Source: Dorea longicatena
Lineage (GTDB): Bacteria > Bacillota > Clostridia > Lachnospirales > Lachnospiraceae
Length of the DNA stretch: 64,000 bases
Direction: 5' to 3'
NCBI RefSeq assembly: GCF_024168045.1
Contig: NZ_CP100126.1
Location: 1,629,501-1,693,500, forward strand
Below are positions 51,666 through 60,434 of the stretch, piece after piece (position 1 is the first letter of the stretch; the number at the start of each line of letters is the position of its first letter). Under the pieces are notes generated by a model that saw only the letters and a list, made by a program, of their open reading frames with translations, made no database searches and was not told the DNA's origin. The position numbers and the translations under genes are program-made.

Positions 51666-52844
51666 TTATTTTTTCTGATTTTTTTCAGGTATTAATTTCC
51701 CGGCGATCAGACACAGGATGATCGTGATCACCATATCCGGCAATGTATTTCCTACCGGCATATCTACATTCATAAGAATTCTGTACACAACGAATCCAAT
51801 CACCCAGATGATCATATTCGGCACATATACTGCCCGACTGCTCTTGTCTTGTTTTAACAGGAAAAAGTCAGCAATCTGGATAGCGATCATCGGTGCAAAT
51901 ACAGAACCGATCAGATACAGGAAATCCGTTATATTATCCATCGGGTATACAATTGCTGCGGCCGTTCCAATCACTGTCACAACGATAGCAACATGCTTTC
52001 CGTTCCATCTGCTTACAACCGTCTCGCTGGAGATTCCAGCAGAGTATGCATCCAGGAAAGTGGTTGTAACTGTTGAAAATACAATGATCAGAAGTCCCAG
52101 GATGCCAAGACCTGCCTTTAACATGATCTGTGCAATGTCATACTCTCCGGTAATGATAGCAGCTCCCATTCCGATCACATACATCCAGCAGCTTACGATT
52201 CCATATGTAACCGCACTGACTGCAGTTGCTTTCACCGGCTCCTTCGCCTCTCTTGTGTAATCACTGATCAGCGGCAACCACGATAATGGCATTGCAACCG
52301 CAAGCTCTACTGCTGCTCCAAATGTCATACTGTCGTCAGACGGTGTTCCCGCCCCGCTTCCTGTAAATATCACCTTACACAGAATCAGTGTCAGGATAAA
52401 TAATGCTGCCATCGCAACGGTATTGATCTTGCCCAGATTCGTAATTCCGATCACAATCCACAGAATGATCAATGCTCCGATCACCAGACACCAAATCCAT
52501 CTGCCGGTATGCATCACACCATCTGCTGCCAGTGCCCCGTCATAGATCATGATCGCAGTCCAGCCGACAAGCTGCAACACATTCAGGACCGCAAAAAGGA
52601 TACTTCCCTTCTGTCCAAAGCTCATCTTTACAGTCTCCATTGCACTCTTTCTGACTTTTCCGCCGATCACTCCTGCCAGGAACAGCATCAGACAACCAAT
52701 GATATGTCCTACTATGATTGCCGCCAGTCCTTTTCCCATGCCAAGCGGGGCCAGGTATGTTCCGGTCAGGATCTCTGCGATCGAAACCCCTGCGCCGAAC
52801 CAGATCAGACCGTTTTCAAATAAGCCGGTACGCTTCTCTTCCAT
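51666..52844 (-). CDS. cytX: Putative hydroxymethylpyrimidine/cytosine permease (CytX-type, NCS1 family)
   Basis: 392 residues, about 11-12 membrane segments. Family stretches: WFGAGVSIAEILTGTYLAPL at the start, LPLISDYTREAKEP and TTTFLDAYSAGISSE. CytX is thought to import the thiamine precursor HMP, usually under a TPP riboswitch. None is visible here: an aldo/keto reductase ends 33 bases upstream, so it depends on that transcript. The substrate could therefore be another pyrimidine or purine. Confidence 0.85.
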   Translation of the reverse strand: MEEKRTGLFENGLIWFGAGVSIAEILTGTYLAPLGMGKGLAAIIVGHIIGCLMLFLAGVIGGKVRKSAMETVKMSFGQKGSILFAVLNVLQLVGWTAIMIYDGALAADGVMHTGRWIWCLVIGALIILWIVIGITNLGKINTVAMAALFILTLILCKVIFTGSGAGTPSDDSMTFGAAVELAVAMPLSWLPLISDYTREAKEPVKATAVSAVTYGIVSCWMYVIGMGAAIITGEYDIAQIMLKAGLGILGLLIIVFSTVTTTFLDAYSAGISSETVVSRWNGKHVAIVVTVIGTAAAIVYPMDNITDFLYLIGSVFAPMIAIQIADFFLLKQDKSSRAVYVPNMIIWVIGFVVYRILMNVDMPVGNTLPDMVITIILCLIAGKLIPEKNQKK

Positions 52845-52877
52845 AATGTTTATTCCTCCTCGTCTTCCTTTGTAGTC

Positions 52878-53831
52878 TTATATAATAGTCTTTTTCAAAG
52901 CCTGTTCCAGCAGCTGCATCTCATCATCGCTTAATTTCCACTCAAATACCTTACAGTTCTCCTCAATTTTATCACGGCTCTGCGCTCCTATAATACAAGA
53001 AGAAATAAAAGGTCTCTGCAAGGTCCAGTTCAATGCAATCTGCGACAATGGAACATTTCGTTCCTCACTGATCTGATCCATTGTTCTTAAAAGAAGCATT
53101 ACTTTTGAAAACAACGGTTCTTTAAAATATGGGTAAAACCGGTTTCGGTTATCATCCACACCATATTCCTTGAGTTCTCTGTATTTTCCGGTTAAAATGC
53201 CTCCTCCGAGCGTTCCATAAGTCATAACTCCCATTTCCTGAGCACAGGCCCACCGGATCAGCTGCTCCCATTTCCAATCTAGCATAGAATACTGTGGCTG
53301 ATATGCTTCTATAGCACAATATTTTTCTGCTTCTTCCATCTGTTCTTTTGTAAAATTCGATACTCCGATATGCAGAATCTTTCCTTGCTTTTTCAGTGTA
53401 TTAAGCGCATCCATTGTCTCTTCCATCGGAACATTCGGATCCGGCCAGTGGACCAGATATACATCGATATAATCTGTCTTCAGATTTCGGAGTGATTCTT
53501 CGCATTCCCGCATGATCTTATCTGCCGACCCGCAGCGTACATATTTTCCATTAATAAATTCATTTCCACACTTGGTAGCCAGGATCACTTCTTTCCTGAC
53601 GCCAAGTTTGTGCACAACTTCTCCGATATACTGTTCTGCCCTGCCTCCGTTGTAGGCAGGTGCCGTATCAATAAAATTGATTCCACAATCTACTGCTGCC
53701 TTGATCGCATCCATCCGGCTTTCGTCGGAATAAGAATCCCATCCGGCACCTCCGATTCCCCATGTACCAAGACACATCCTGGATACACGAAGCTGTGTCT
53801 TTCCAAATTCTGTATATTCCATTTTCTTCAT
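52878..53831 (-). CDS. Aldo/keto reductase
   Basis: 317 residues, TIM-barrel NADPH-dependent reductase. Catalytic tetrad visible: Asp and Tyr in FIDTAPAYNGGRAEQYIGE, Lys in ILATKCGN, His in YLVHWPDPN. The C-terminal cofactor part has IIGAQSRDKIEEN. In an operon with CytX; the joint role is not obvious. Confidence 0.93.
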   Translation of the reverse strand: MKKMEYTEFGKTQLRVSRMCLGTWGIGGAGWDSYSDESRMDAIKAAVDCGINFIDTAPAYNGGRAEQYIGEVVHKLGVRKEVILATKCGNEFINGKYVRCGSADKIMRECEESLRNLKTDYIDVYLVHWPDPNVPMEETMDALNTLKKQGKILHIGVSNFTKEQMEEAEKYCAIEAYQPQYSMLDWKWEQLIRWACAQEMGVMTYGTLGGGILTGKYRELKEYGVDDNRNRFYPYFKEPLFSKVMLLLRTMDQISEERNVPLSQIALNWTLQRPFISSCIIGAQSRDKIEENCKVFEWKLSDDEMQLLEQALKKTII

Positions 53832-53963
53832 CTCCGTTTCATTTTTCGCTCATTTTGTCAATCTATCATTTTTATATTTAGAATAATGATATCAGAAAAC
53901 TTTTTATGACTCAAGAGCTGAATGCTTTCTTCCAAGCTCGCCCGTTCCCGTCTCCAACGACTG

Positions 53964-54902
53964 TCAATACCGCAGCGGAATCTCCGACTTTCTCACATGC
54001 ACTTCCAGATTTCTGCTTCCAAAATAATGCCGCAATCCCTTAACCGCCAGATCACTTGTATTCTTCGTCCCAACGCAAACAGATTTTAAACAGCTTATAT
54101 CTCCAAGCTTCATTCTTATAAACGGAATAAATACTTCATCTTTTATCCGATATTCCACCGGAATGCTATTTTCCGGCACTTGATGCTCTCTTTTATGTAC
54201 ACAGAGGAACACCATGCGATATTCCTGCTCCTGTGCAAAACATTCCTTTTTGAAGAACATATTATACAACAGGCAGATCACTGAGATATGATCTACAAAT
54301 AATTTGACATCCTCTTCTTCTGCGCTATCCAGATCATCCCAGCCATAAATGGTTTTATAATCTTCTCCATCCGATAACAGCAGCCGTTCTATAGTATCTT
54401 CCAGTAATTCAATCTGTTCATCATGATCATATATCACTTTTCCATCAAATAACGTGCTGTCATTCCCGCAATGTTCCTGAAATGTTTCCTTCAATTTTCC
54501 ATATTCGAATTCCATGCAATATCCCATGAAATCCGAATACTCCGACCACATCAACAGGCTGTCACCGCTTGTACAAAAGGAAATAACATAGCTGCCTTCT
54601 GCCGATCCGGATACAGTGTCTTCTTGCTCTTCTCTATAATATTTTCGCATTTGTTCCATCAACAGATCTTTCGCATACAAAAGTCTTCTGGGATTTCTCA
54701 TATGCTTTTCCAGTATTTCCATGCAAATATCTGTTCCAATCGTAAATTCCGTGCTGTCATTCAAGAAATGACTCTCTGTTATCCAGAATTCACCGTCGGT
54801 TATGCCTTTTACCCCTGCTGCCGAGGTGTAATGGAATAACCGGTCGTTGTTATTTAGTTGTGGGATTTTGATGAAATCATCTATGTGTTTGTATTTAGAC
54901 AT
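53964..54902 (-). CDS. DUF2971 domain protein
   Basis: 312 residues. Starts like the DUF2971 family (LFHYTSAAGVKGITDGEFWI, then SHFLNDSTEF) and has SFCTSGDSLLMWSEYSDFMGYCMEF in the middle and CFAQEQEYRMVF later. The family is of unknown biochemistry and is often found in accessory or defence-rich regions. It stands alone at the border of the accessory region. No membrane segment. Confidence 0.85.
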   Translation of the reverse strand: MSKYKHIDDFIKIPQLNNNDRLFHYTSAAGVKGITDGEFWITESHFLNDSTEFTIGTDICMEILEKHMRNPRRLLYAKDLLMEQMRKYYREEQEDTVSGSAEGSYVISFCTSGDSLLMWSEYSDFMGYCMEFEYGKLKETFQEHCGNDSTLFDGKVIYDHDEQIELLEDTIERLLLSDGEDYKTIYGWDDLDSAEEEDVKLFVDHISVICLLYNMFFKKECFAQEQEYRMVFLCVHKREHQVPENSIPVEYRIKDEVFIPFIRMKLGDISCLKSVCVGTKNTSDLAVKGLRHYFGSRNLEVHVRKSEIPLRY

Positions 54903-54975
54903 GTTATGTTCCTCGCTTTTGTGTTCTGCTGTTCTGCTGCTATACTATTATGGTATATTTTGTGCATTTAAAATA

Positions 54976-55019
54976 CCACTGGGGACAGATAAAAAGCTAC
55001 TATTCCCCGTCCCCAATGG
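54976..55019. repeat. REP-like palindrome
   Basis: CCACTGGGGAC (54976-54986) is inverted as GTCCCCAATGG (55009-55019) around a loop containing CTACTATTCCCC. The GGGGAC core resembles REP sequences that accompany IS200-like TnpA (RAYT) transposases in Firmicutes; no such transposase is in the window. It supplies the stop codon of the fragment on its right. Confidence 0.6.
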
Positions 55020-55450
55020 CCCTTCTATATTTCTTTTTTTCCAGCAAAAGATTTTTACAATCTACTTTCATATATTTATCCTTGCAAATCTTCAACTTTC
55101 CATCTTTCCCCGTCCTGTCTTTTTCTAAAATTGCTTCATCTCCATCGGTCATAACTACTATATATGTATCATTGTCTATCCTAGTAGTCAAAAATAGTTC
55201 CTGTTTTTGTGCGTTCTGGATTCCTTGCCAGTTAACATATGCTCCATAGAACACAATCGCCACAATGATAAGCAGCCACCCTATCAACTGGTAATCTTTA
55301 TTTTTCCATCTGTATTTGTGTTTCCTTGACAAATTCTTTTTTGGTTCTTTTCTTTTATTTCTTCTGTTTTTTTCGATTAAATCTTTTTGAAAAGAATACA
55401 CCATGCAATATCCCACCGCAAAAACAATAATAGCATGTATTTATAATATG
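55000..55450 (-). pseudogene. C-terminal fragment of an unknown membrane protein
   Basis: An open frame with a hydrophobic start (HAIIVFAVGYCMVYSF, 55450-55400), a long basic loop, a second membrane segment (IGWLLIIVAIVFYGAYVNW) and a mixed tail. It has no ribosome site, begins right after an in-frame stop, and abuts the truncated acyltransferase. I read it as the 3' piece of a larger gene left by a deletion. Its last residues (AIGDGE, stop) come from the REP-like palindrome. Confidence 0.5.
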
Positions 55451-55851
55451 GGCAGGATTTCCACCGATTATAATGTTGGAATTGCTAAAAGATTTTGTTA
55501 CAACAGATCCTGCTGCAACGATTATATTATCAGCTAAAGTAACACCATAAAGAATTGTGACATTTTCACCTACAAAACAATTATTTCCTATAACTATTTT
55601 CCCAAAAACATCCGATTTTTCAGGATATAAAAGCTTTATACTATTATCATGTGTAACAAATGTAACGTTAGTAGAAACTGTTACATTATTGCCTATATTA
55701 ATTAAATATGGCTCTCTAGTCATCGGTGAAGAACAAAGCAAACAATCCTTTCCTATTTTCACCCCACGCAACGATAATAATCGTACAGTATCTCATGATT
55801 ATGAAATATTTTTTCTTTTACTTTTGCCATCAAATAACCTATCTTTACCAT
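55430..55851 (-). pseudogene. Frameshifted and truncated hexapeptide acyltransferase
   Basis: LbetaH acetyltransferase of the kind found in capsule loci. The ATG at 55851 (GGAAAGG upstream) opens a frame containing KEKIFHNHEILYDYYRC, which stops at TGA near 55765. The rest continues in another frame (GVKIGKDCLLCSSPMTREPY to SNIIIGGNPAHIIN), ending at a join near 55445. So there is one frameshift, and the C-terminus is lost. Surrounded by other broken exopolysaccharide genes. Confidence 0.8.
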
Positions 55852-55871
55852 TATTAAGCCTTTCCATACTC

Positions 55872-56978
55872 TTACTCATTTTTCAAATAACTCATAGTTT
55901 CCTCAACTACCTTTTTTTTATCAAAAACATCCTCTATATGTCTTCTGCCTGCTAATCCCATTTCTTTTCGTTCCTTATATGAAAGTTGAATAAATTTCTT
56001 CATCGTTTTATACAAATCATCTGCGCTTTTCTTTTCGGCAAGATAGCCTGTTTTCCCATCAATTACTGCTTCAAGACAGCCATGAATATTGGATGTAATA
56101 ACTGGTCTTCCGCTTGCTGCACATTCCAAATTTGTATTTGCCATACCCTCATGCCACGATGGAAGTACAAAACAGTGACATTTTTCGATAAACGGTCTTA
56201 CATCATCTTGATATCCTTGATAATGTAGCCATCCTTCTTCCTCATATTTCTTTATTTTACTAGAATAATTTTCTTCAAATCCTCCTAAAACATCCAATGA
56301 ACAGTTGTATCCATCTTGTTTTAGACGTCGCATTGCTTCAAATAATTCATCAATGCCTTTTTCTCTCATTACCCGCCCAATAAATAAAAATCTTGTACAC
56401 TCACACTCCTCTGGATATTCAATATACTGAAAATGTTCTAAATCAACACCTGCTCCAGCAAGAACTTGAGTTTTTTCAAATGGAACGATTCCGTAATTTA
56501 CAATTTGATTTCTATTTTCACTGTTTTCAAAAAATACAATCTTCACTTTTTTTAGAGCAATCTTGTACATGACAGTGACCATATGTTTCAACATTCCATC
56601 ACTCTGGAATGCAGTACCAAGTCCAGTAATATTAACTGCATATGGCACTTTTAGAATTCTACTTACAAATCCACCATAAATATTAGGTTTAATTGTATAT
56701 GTAATCACAAAATCCGGTTTCTCTAATTTTATAATGTTATAATATGATTTTAATAAATTAATATCCTTTATAGGATTCATTCCTCTTCTTTCCATAGGAA
56801 TCCGTATTAATTTGCAGTTCCATTTTTCTATTTCTTTTTCTGCATTTAATTCTTTCTGTTCAGCAGCTACAGGAATAATCGAACTTACAGTATTTCCCTC
56901 TTTTATTAATCTTTTTATTAACATCCCTCTGAAAACTTCTAGCCCTGAAGCCGAATTACATATAATTAAAATTTTCAT
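55872..56978 (-). CDS. Family 4-type glycosyltransferase
   Basis: About 368 residues from the ATG at 56978 (MKILIICN). GT-B fold: N-terminal domain with VITYTIKPNIYGGFVSRIL, and C-terminal GT4 domain with FLFIGRVMREKGIDELFEAM, CFVLPSWHEGMANTNLECAA and GRPVITSN. Predicted to add a sugar to an exopolysaccharide or lipid-linked oligosaccharide at the inner membrane. It seems intact, but all its neighbours are broken, so it may be non-functional in context. Lower G+C than the housekeeping genes. Confidence 0.88.
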   Translation of the reverse strand: MKILIICNSASGLEVFRGMLIKRLIKEGNTVSSIIPVAAEQKELNAEKEIEKWNCKLIRIPMERRGMNPIKDINLLKSYYNIIKLEKPDFVITYTIKPNIYGGFVSRILKVPYAVNITGLGTAFQSDGMLKHMVTVMYKIALKKVKIVFFENSENRNQIVNYGIVPFEKTQVLAGAGVDLEHFQYIEYPEECECTRFLFIGRVMREKGIDELFEAMRRLKQDGYNCSLDVLGGFEENYSSKIKKYEEEGWLHYQGYQDDVRPFIEKCHCFVLPSWHEGMANTNLECAASGRPVITSNIHGCLEAVIDGKTGYLAEKKSADDLYKTMKKFIQLSYKERKEMGLAGRRHIEDVFDKKKVVEETMSYLKNE

Positions 56979-56994
56979 CTTTGGTCCCATTCTT

Positions 56995-57305
56995 TTATGA
57001 TTCATTAACTTTTTTCATATCTGAACTATTAGTATTTCTATTATATTTATATAATAATGTTGAACTTTCTTTAACTCTTGATAATGTGTGTAAATACTTA
57101 CTTTTTTTTACAAAGCCATCTTTTTTAAATCCTATTTTTTCTGCTGCACGAATTGAAGCAAAATTATTTATTGCTATACACTCATAAAAATCATTATTAT
57201 CATCAATAAGTCTAAATAATGTTTTCATTAAAATATTTGCATATCCATACCCTCTATATTCCGGATAAGTATAATAAAAAATAACATAATAATCGTTTTT
57301 ATTAC
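56995..57305 (-). pseudogene. GNAT acetyltransferase fragment (3' part)
   Basis: The frame carries YYTYPEYRGYGYANILMK and CIAINNFASIRAAEKIGFKK, the acetyl-CoA-binding and C-terminal motifs of GNAT enzymes. The front half is missing. Its 5' end runs into the ATP-grasp remnant near 57305 with a mid-gene join. Probably a deletion product. Confidence 0.7.
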
Positions 57306-57667
57306 CAGAATTGAAAACATGTCGTCGACACCTTGTATAGATAACGTAGGCAAAGCTTATATGCTGATCCGATAACTTTTGTACCTACTGCAGCAAACTT
57401 ATCTTCGTTTTCAGCTAATAATGATAATTCCGGATCAATGAGGCTTAAAACTCCATCTATTTTTTCTTTCTTACAAATATCAAGAATGATCTCTAAATAT
57501 CCTGGATCTGTCATTCTTGGAACTATATAATATTTGTCAGCTTCATATATAGAAGGAGCCAATTCACTCATATCAGTACAGATAACTTTTCCCTCTCCCG
57601 CTAATGTTTTCTTAAAATATTGAACAATTTTATTTCTTGTTCCTGAACTTAAAATTAATAAATTCAT
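57302..57667 (-). pseudogene. Truncated ATP-grasp (carbamoyl-phosphate-synthase-like) protein
   Basis: 121 codons. It begins normally (MNLLILSSGTRNKIVQYF, AGEGKVICTDMS, IDGVLSLIDPELSLLAEN), the pre-ATP-grasp domain common in exopolysaccharide loci. It is cut at about residue 108 (SAYKLCLR), where relatives continue for some 200 residues. The remaining codons come from the deletion join to the GNAT remnant. Confidence 0.78.
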
Positions 57668-57687
57668 GCTATCTCTCCTCGTATTGT

Positions 57688-58035
57688 TTAAAATTCTTTT
57701 TTCTCAATCTTCACTTTTTTCTTTCTAATATCAGCAAAATTTCCCTCAACAATTCTCGTATCTTCAGCTATATCACTTCTCTTAATAACTTTTTGAATTG
57801 TCATAAGAAAAATTTTCAAATCAAACCTGAAAGAAATATTATTAACATATTCTACATCAAGCTCAAATCTTCTGTCCCAATTAACAGTATTTCTTCCATT
57901 AACCTGTGCCCATCCAGTTAATCCCGGTCTTACATCATGACGATGTTTTTCTGTTTCTGTATACCAAGGAAGATATTCAATAAGCAACGGTCTAGGACCT
58001 ATAATTGAAAGATCTCCTCCTGATGTAAAGGTAGA
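57688..58035 (-). pseudogene. C-terminal fragment of an undecaprenyl-phosphate sugar transferase
   Basis: The frame contains SGGDLSIIGPRPLLIEYLPW, RPGLTGWAQVNGRN and WDRRFELDVEYV, diagnostic of the bacterial sugar transferase (WbaP/EpsL) catalytic end. The first half, including membrane anchor and catalytic start, is absent upstream of about 58035. It was the priming enzyme of a lost exopolysaccharide pathway. Confidence 0.8.
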
Positions 58036-58105
58036 AACAACTTTTTTTCAGAGAAAATTTTTCAGCACAACACCAAGCAATTACCCTCAAAAACAGTATA
58101 AAAAA

Positions 58106-58128
58106 AGAACCTCTGATCTCTCAGAAGT
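58106..58128 (-). terminator. Terminator of the 123-aa hypothetical gene
   Basis: Short stem (CCTCTGA / TCAGAAG, one wobble). On the minus strand it runs into TTCTTTTTTTATAC, 20 bases after the stop. Confidence 0.7.
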
Positions 58129-58148
58129 CCCTATTTTACGCTGTTTTC

Positions 58149-58520
58149 TTAAAACACTTCCACTGTCAACACCGTTGCCTGCTTCATATCAAATTCCACC
58201 AAATTGTACTCTGAATGACATATCCCCGTAAAACGATACGTCTTTTCCGTATCCCATTCGCACGTTTTCCATATCATTCGCAGCATTGGCACACTGCTGA
58301 TCTTAAATTCCCAATTTTCCGGGTTATATTTAGGCACCCGAAAACACTCTGCTTCTTTTCTGGCACATGCCTGCACCACCAATCCCCGCTTTTCAGGGTT
58401 AAACAAAAATCGTATGTACTTTGGCTCGCCCAATGCCACTATCGTTGAATGAAAAATCCGTATCTTTCCCCATTTTTGGCATAGAGAAATCCCCGGTATC
58501 ACAATATTATGTTCATGCAC
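58149..58520 (-). CDS. Conserved accessory hypothetical protein (123 aa)
   Basis: Starts at a GTG (58520) with GGAGG five bases upstream. Soluble, beta-rich by appearance; stretches such as KYIRFLFNPEKRGLVVQACA and YRFTGICHSEYNLVEFDMK. No family I can name. Its place among small DNA-binding proteins fits an integrative-element cargo or regulatory gene. The 288 bases upstream (58521-58808) hold no gene. Confidence 0.6.
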   Translation of the reverse strand: MHEHNIVIPGISLCQKWGKIRIFHSTIVALGEPKYIRFLFNPEKRGLVVQACARKEAECFRVPKYNPENWEFKISSVPMLRMIWKTCEWDTEKTYRFTGICHSEYNLVEFDMKQATVLTVEVF

Positions 58521-58808
58521 ACTGATACCTCCGATCTTTAGGGCAGACTTTCCCCTTTAACTATTTCCCTGTTGTAAATTCTGCATAACCATCCAGCATA
58601 TTTATTTCCAGTGCTTATAGTTTAAATTTATGTTTTGTTCTTCCCATTTTTAACATAGCCTCCGTTAGTATCTGTTTTACTATTCATTATCGCTCATGAA
58701 TCAAACATACAACATATTTTATATAATTTTCTTGTCTAATAAAAGCTCCTTTATTGTCTTTTTCAAAAAATAAAGGTCATTGACTTATTACTCTAAGTTC
58801 AATAACCT

Positions 58809-59144
58809 TTAATCATCAGACATTGCATCCAACATTGCTAGAATTGCTTTTATTGCCTTATCCATTTTCTTTTTATCCATGCTTAACAACTTTCGTACTA
58901 TTTGCCAAATTCCAGAATCTTTACATAAATGTTCCTGTGGCACCACAGAGTTTAAGTCGGTTTTCAAACATTTTACAATTCTAACCAGTGTATCTAAACG
59001 AGGATTTCCATCGCCAGCCTCTAAGCGTTTGTAAGTTGATTCTCCTACCTCCGCATCTAAAGCAACTTTCTGTGTTGTAAGATTTAATTCATTCCTTCGT
59101 TCCCTTAATTGCTTCCCAAAGATATTCTTTTCTTCATCTGTCAA
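58809..59144 (-). CDS. XRE-family HTH transcriptional regulator
   Basis: 111 residues. HTH_3 fold: LRERRNELNLTTQKVALDAE, GESTYKRLEAGDGNPRLDTL, then a C-terminal helix-rich extension. Start is a TTG with GGGGAGG nine bases upstream. Followed by a hairpin (TAAAGGT / ACCTTTA, 58770-58810) over the stop codon. Targets unknown. Confidence 0.85.
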   Translation of the reverse strand: MTDEEKNIFGKQLRERRNELNLTTQKVALDAEVGESTYKRLEAGDGNPRLDTLVRIVKCLKTDLNSVVPQEHLCKDSGIWQIVRKLLSMDKKKMDKAIKAILAMLDAMSDD

Positions 59145-59247
59145 ACCGACTCACCTCCCCTTTACAGGCACAAAAAATGCCTGATGATATGGTTGTCCCT
59201 TAATAAACATCCCATATTCATCAGGCGTAGGTGATTATAGACTGATT

Positions 59248-59421
59248 CTATATCCCGATTTGCTCAGTATGAATTTCTTGTTTATGCATTTTTACTTTAA
59301 CGATTGATCTGCACTTAGGGCATTTTATCTGTATGTTTCCCTCTGTATGTAAATCAATGTCAAATAACCTTTTGTTTTTGCATGTTGGACACGCAACTGG
59401 TATAATGTCAACTTTTTGCAT
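59248..59421 (-). CDS. Small zinc-ribbon protein (57 aa)
   Basis: Two Cys pairs, CPTC near residue 10 and CPKC near 34, the pattern of Com-like zinc ribbons of phages and mobile elements. GGAGG lies five bases before the ATG at 59421. Likely nucleic-acid-binding, role unknown. Confidence 0.7.
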   Translation of the reverse strand: MQKVDIIPVACPTCKNKRLFDIDLHTEGNIQIKCPKCRSIVKVKMHKQEIHTEQIGI

Positions 59422-59619
59422 GTTAGCCTCCTTCAGCAGAAAGCCAGCTAAAGGGAAAGTCAAAGCTGACCAAATTTTCCAACAACAATAGATTGTTTAG
59501 CATTTCCAAGGTAGCGATGCTTACATTATGCGAACATATGTTCCCTTTGTCAAATATTATGTTTATATTTTTCGTCTGTTTCATCTGTTTTTTCATTTGT
59601 CATCCACTTCTTTTGTGGC

Positions 59620-59673
59620 AAAAAAATAAGCCGAAGCAAAATGGCATACTAATACCATTCTGCTCCGGCTTAT
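59620..59673 (-). terminator. Terminator of the 59-aa gene
   Basis: The arm at 59627-59645 (AAGCCGAAGCAAAATGG core) pairs with 59654-59672 (CCATTCTGCTCCGGCTT) with one or two mismatches. On the minus strand it is followed by ATTTTTTT. Confidence 0.9.
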
Positions 59674-59714
59674 CTCGCATTGCGGATAGCTCTTGTCCGA
59701 GCGATTATCCTTCT

Positions 59715-59894
59715 TTATTCAATTACTACTTTTCTACCACTCTGTTTAATAATGATGCATTTACAGTTTTCTCCGTAAAATGCTGCAATCATTTCTTTCA
59801 TGGTGTAGACATCAAATCTGTTGCCTCCACCTTTTACAGAAAAGGCGGGCTGACCGTCTACCCAAACTTTGTCCCCTACTCGTACATTATACAT
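59715..59894 (-). CDS. Hypothetical small protein (59 aa)
   Basis: From an ATG at 59894 (AAGGA upstream): MYNVRVGDKVWVDGQPAFSV, then NRFDVYTMKEMIAAFYGE and a basic end. The compact beta-then-helix pattern could be DNA-binding (excisionase-like), but I cannot assign it. It has its own terminator and a perfect palindrome upstream. Confidence 0.6.
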   Translation of the reverse strand: MYNVRVGDKVWVDGQPAFSVKGGGNRFDVYTMKEMIAAFYGENCKCIIIKQSGRKVVIE

Positions 59895-59941
59895 TCTCGT
59901 CCTTAATTCATTTTTACCTCTCAAAGCTGTATACCTCTACT

Positions 59942-59956
59942 TACACTGACAGTGTA
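59942..59956. promoter_or_regulatory. Perfect 15-bp palindrome, possible operator
   Basis: TACACTGACAGTGTA, 48 bases before the ATG of the 59-aa gene. Candidate site for one of the nearby HTH proteins. Confidence 0.45.
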
Positions 59957-60050
59957 CTTTCTCCATGTTTCTGTTATAGTATTGCTGATTTTTTAACGCC
60001 TTCATTGGATTTTTGTCCTACACCTCCTTGCGATTTTTTCAATAAAGTGC

Positions 60051-60079
60051 TTGACATCCAATGTTTTCTGAAGTAAAAT
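60051..60079 (+). promoter_or_regulatory. Consensus promoter of the candidate small RNA
   Basis: TTGACA (60051-60056), 17-base spacer, TAAAAT (60074-60079). Predicted start near 60086. Confidence 0.75.
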
Positions 60080-60085
60080 GAATAA

Positions 60086-60263
60086 TGTCATGTTCACATT
60101 GCCTATATATTATCACTTTAATGTGGTATAGTCATAGATAATGGCTCATGTCAGGATGAGATTCTGGTACAATCTCATAAATCAGAATAGTTGGTTAATA
60201 AAACAACTTTATTGATTTTCCAGTTATTGCAGAGACTTTCCCTATAGGGGAAGTCTCTTTTTT
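60086..60263 (+). ncRNA. Candidate small RNA
   Basis: A near-perfect promoter and a strong terminator enclose about 178 bases with no coding frame led by a ribosome site. Possible stems: CACATT/AATGTG (about 60095-60125), TGAGATT/AATCTCA (about 60158-60178), and the terminator. It resembles no known RNA class that I recognise. It could regulate the adjacent accessory genes or be a leader that ends early before the XRE-like gene. Confidence 0.5.
60231..60263 (+). terminator. Terminator of the candidate small RNA
   Basis: AGAGACTTTCCC (60231-60242) pairs with GGGGAAGTCTCT (60247-60258) with one mismatch, then TTTTT. Confidence 0.88.
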
Positions 60264-60405
60264 GATTATACTCCTCAACACCAGAAATGTCAATATTACT
60301 AAAAACATTTGTAAAATCTTTTTAAATTTCCGTCATTTTTACTCATAATTTGATATTTTGTTGCACCGTAATATTAATTATTTAATACCGATATCATTTC
60401 TTTAA

Positions 60406-60434
60406 TTGACATTTTATCATTCGTCTTTTATAAT
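60406..60434 (+). promoter_or_regulatory. Consensus promoter of the 337-aa HTH gene
   Basis: TTGACA (60406-60411), 17-base spacer, TATAAT (60429-60434): a perfect sigma-A match, 64 bases before the ATG. Confidence 0.85.

Noticed and set aside
58521..58808. Possible gene in the gap before the XRE gene
   Set aside because: AT-rich, stop-filled in all frames I followed; nothing supported.
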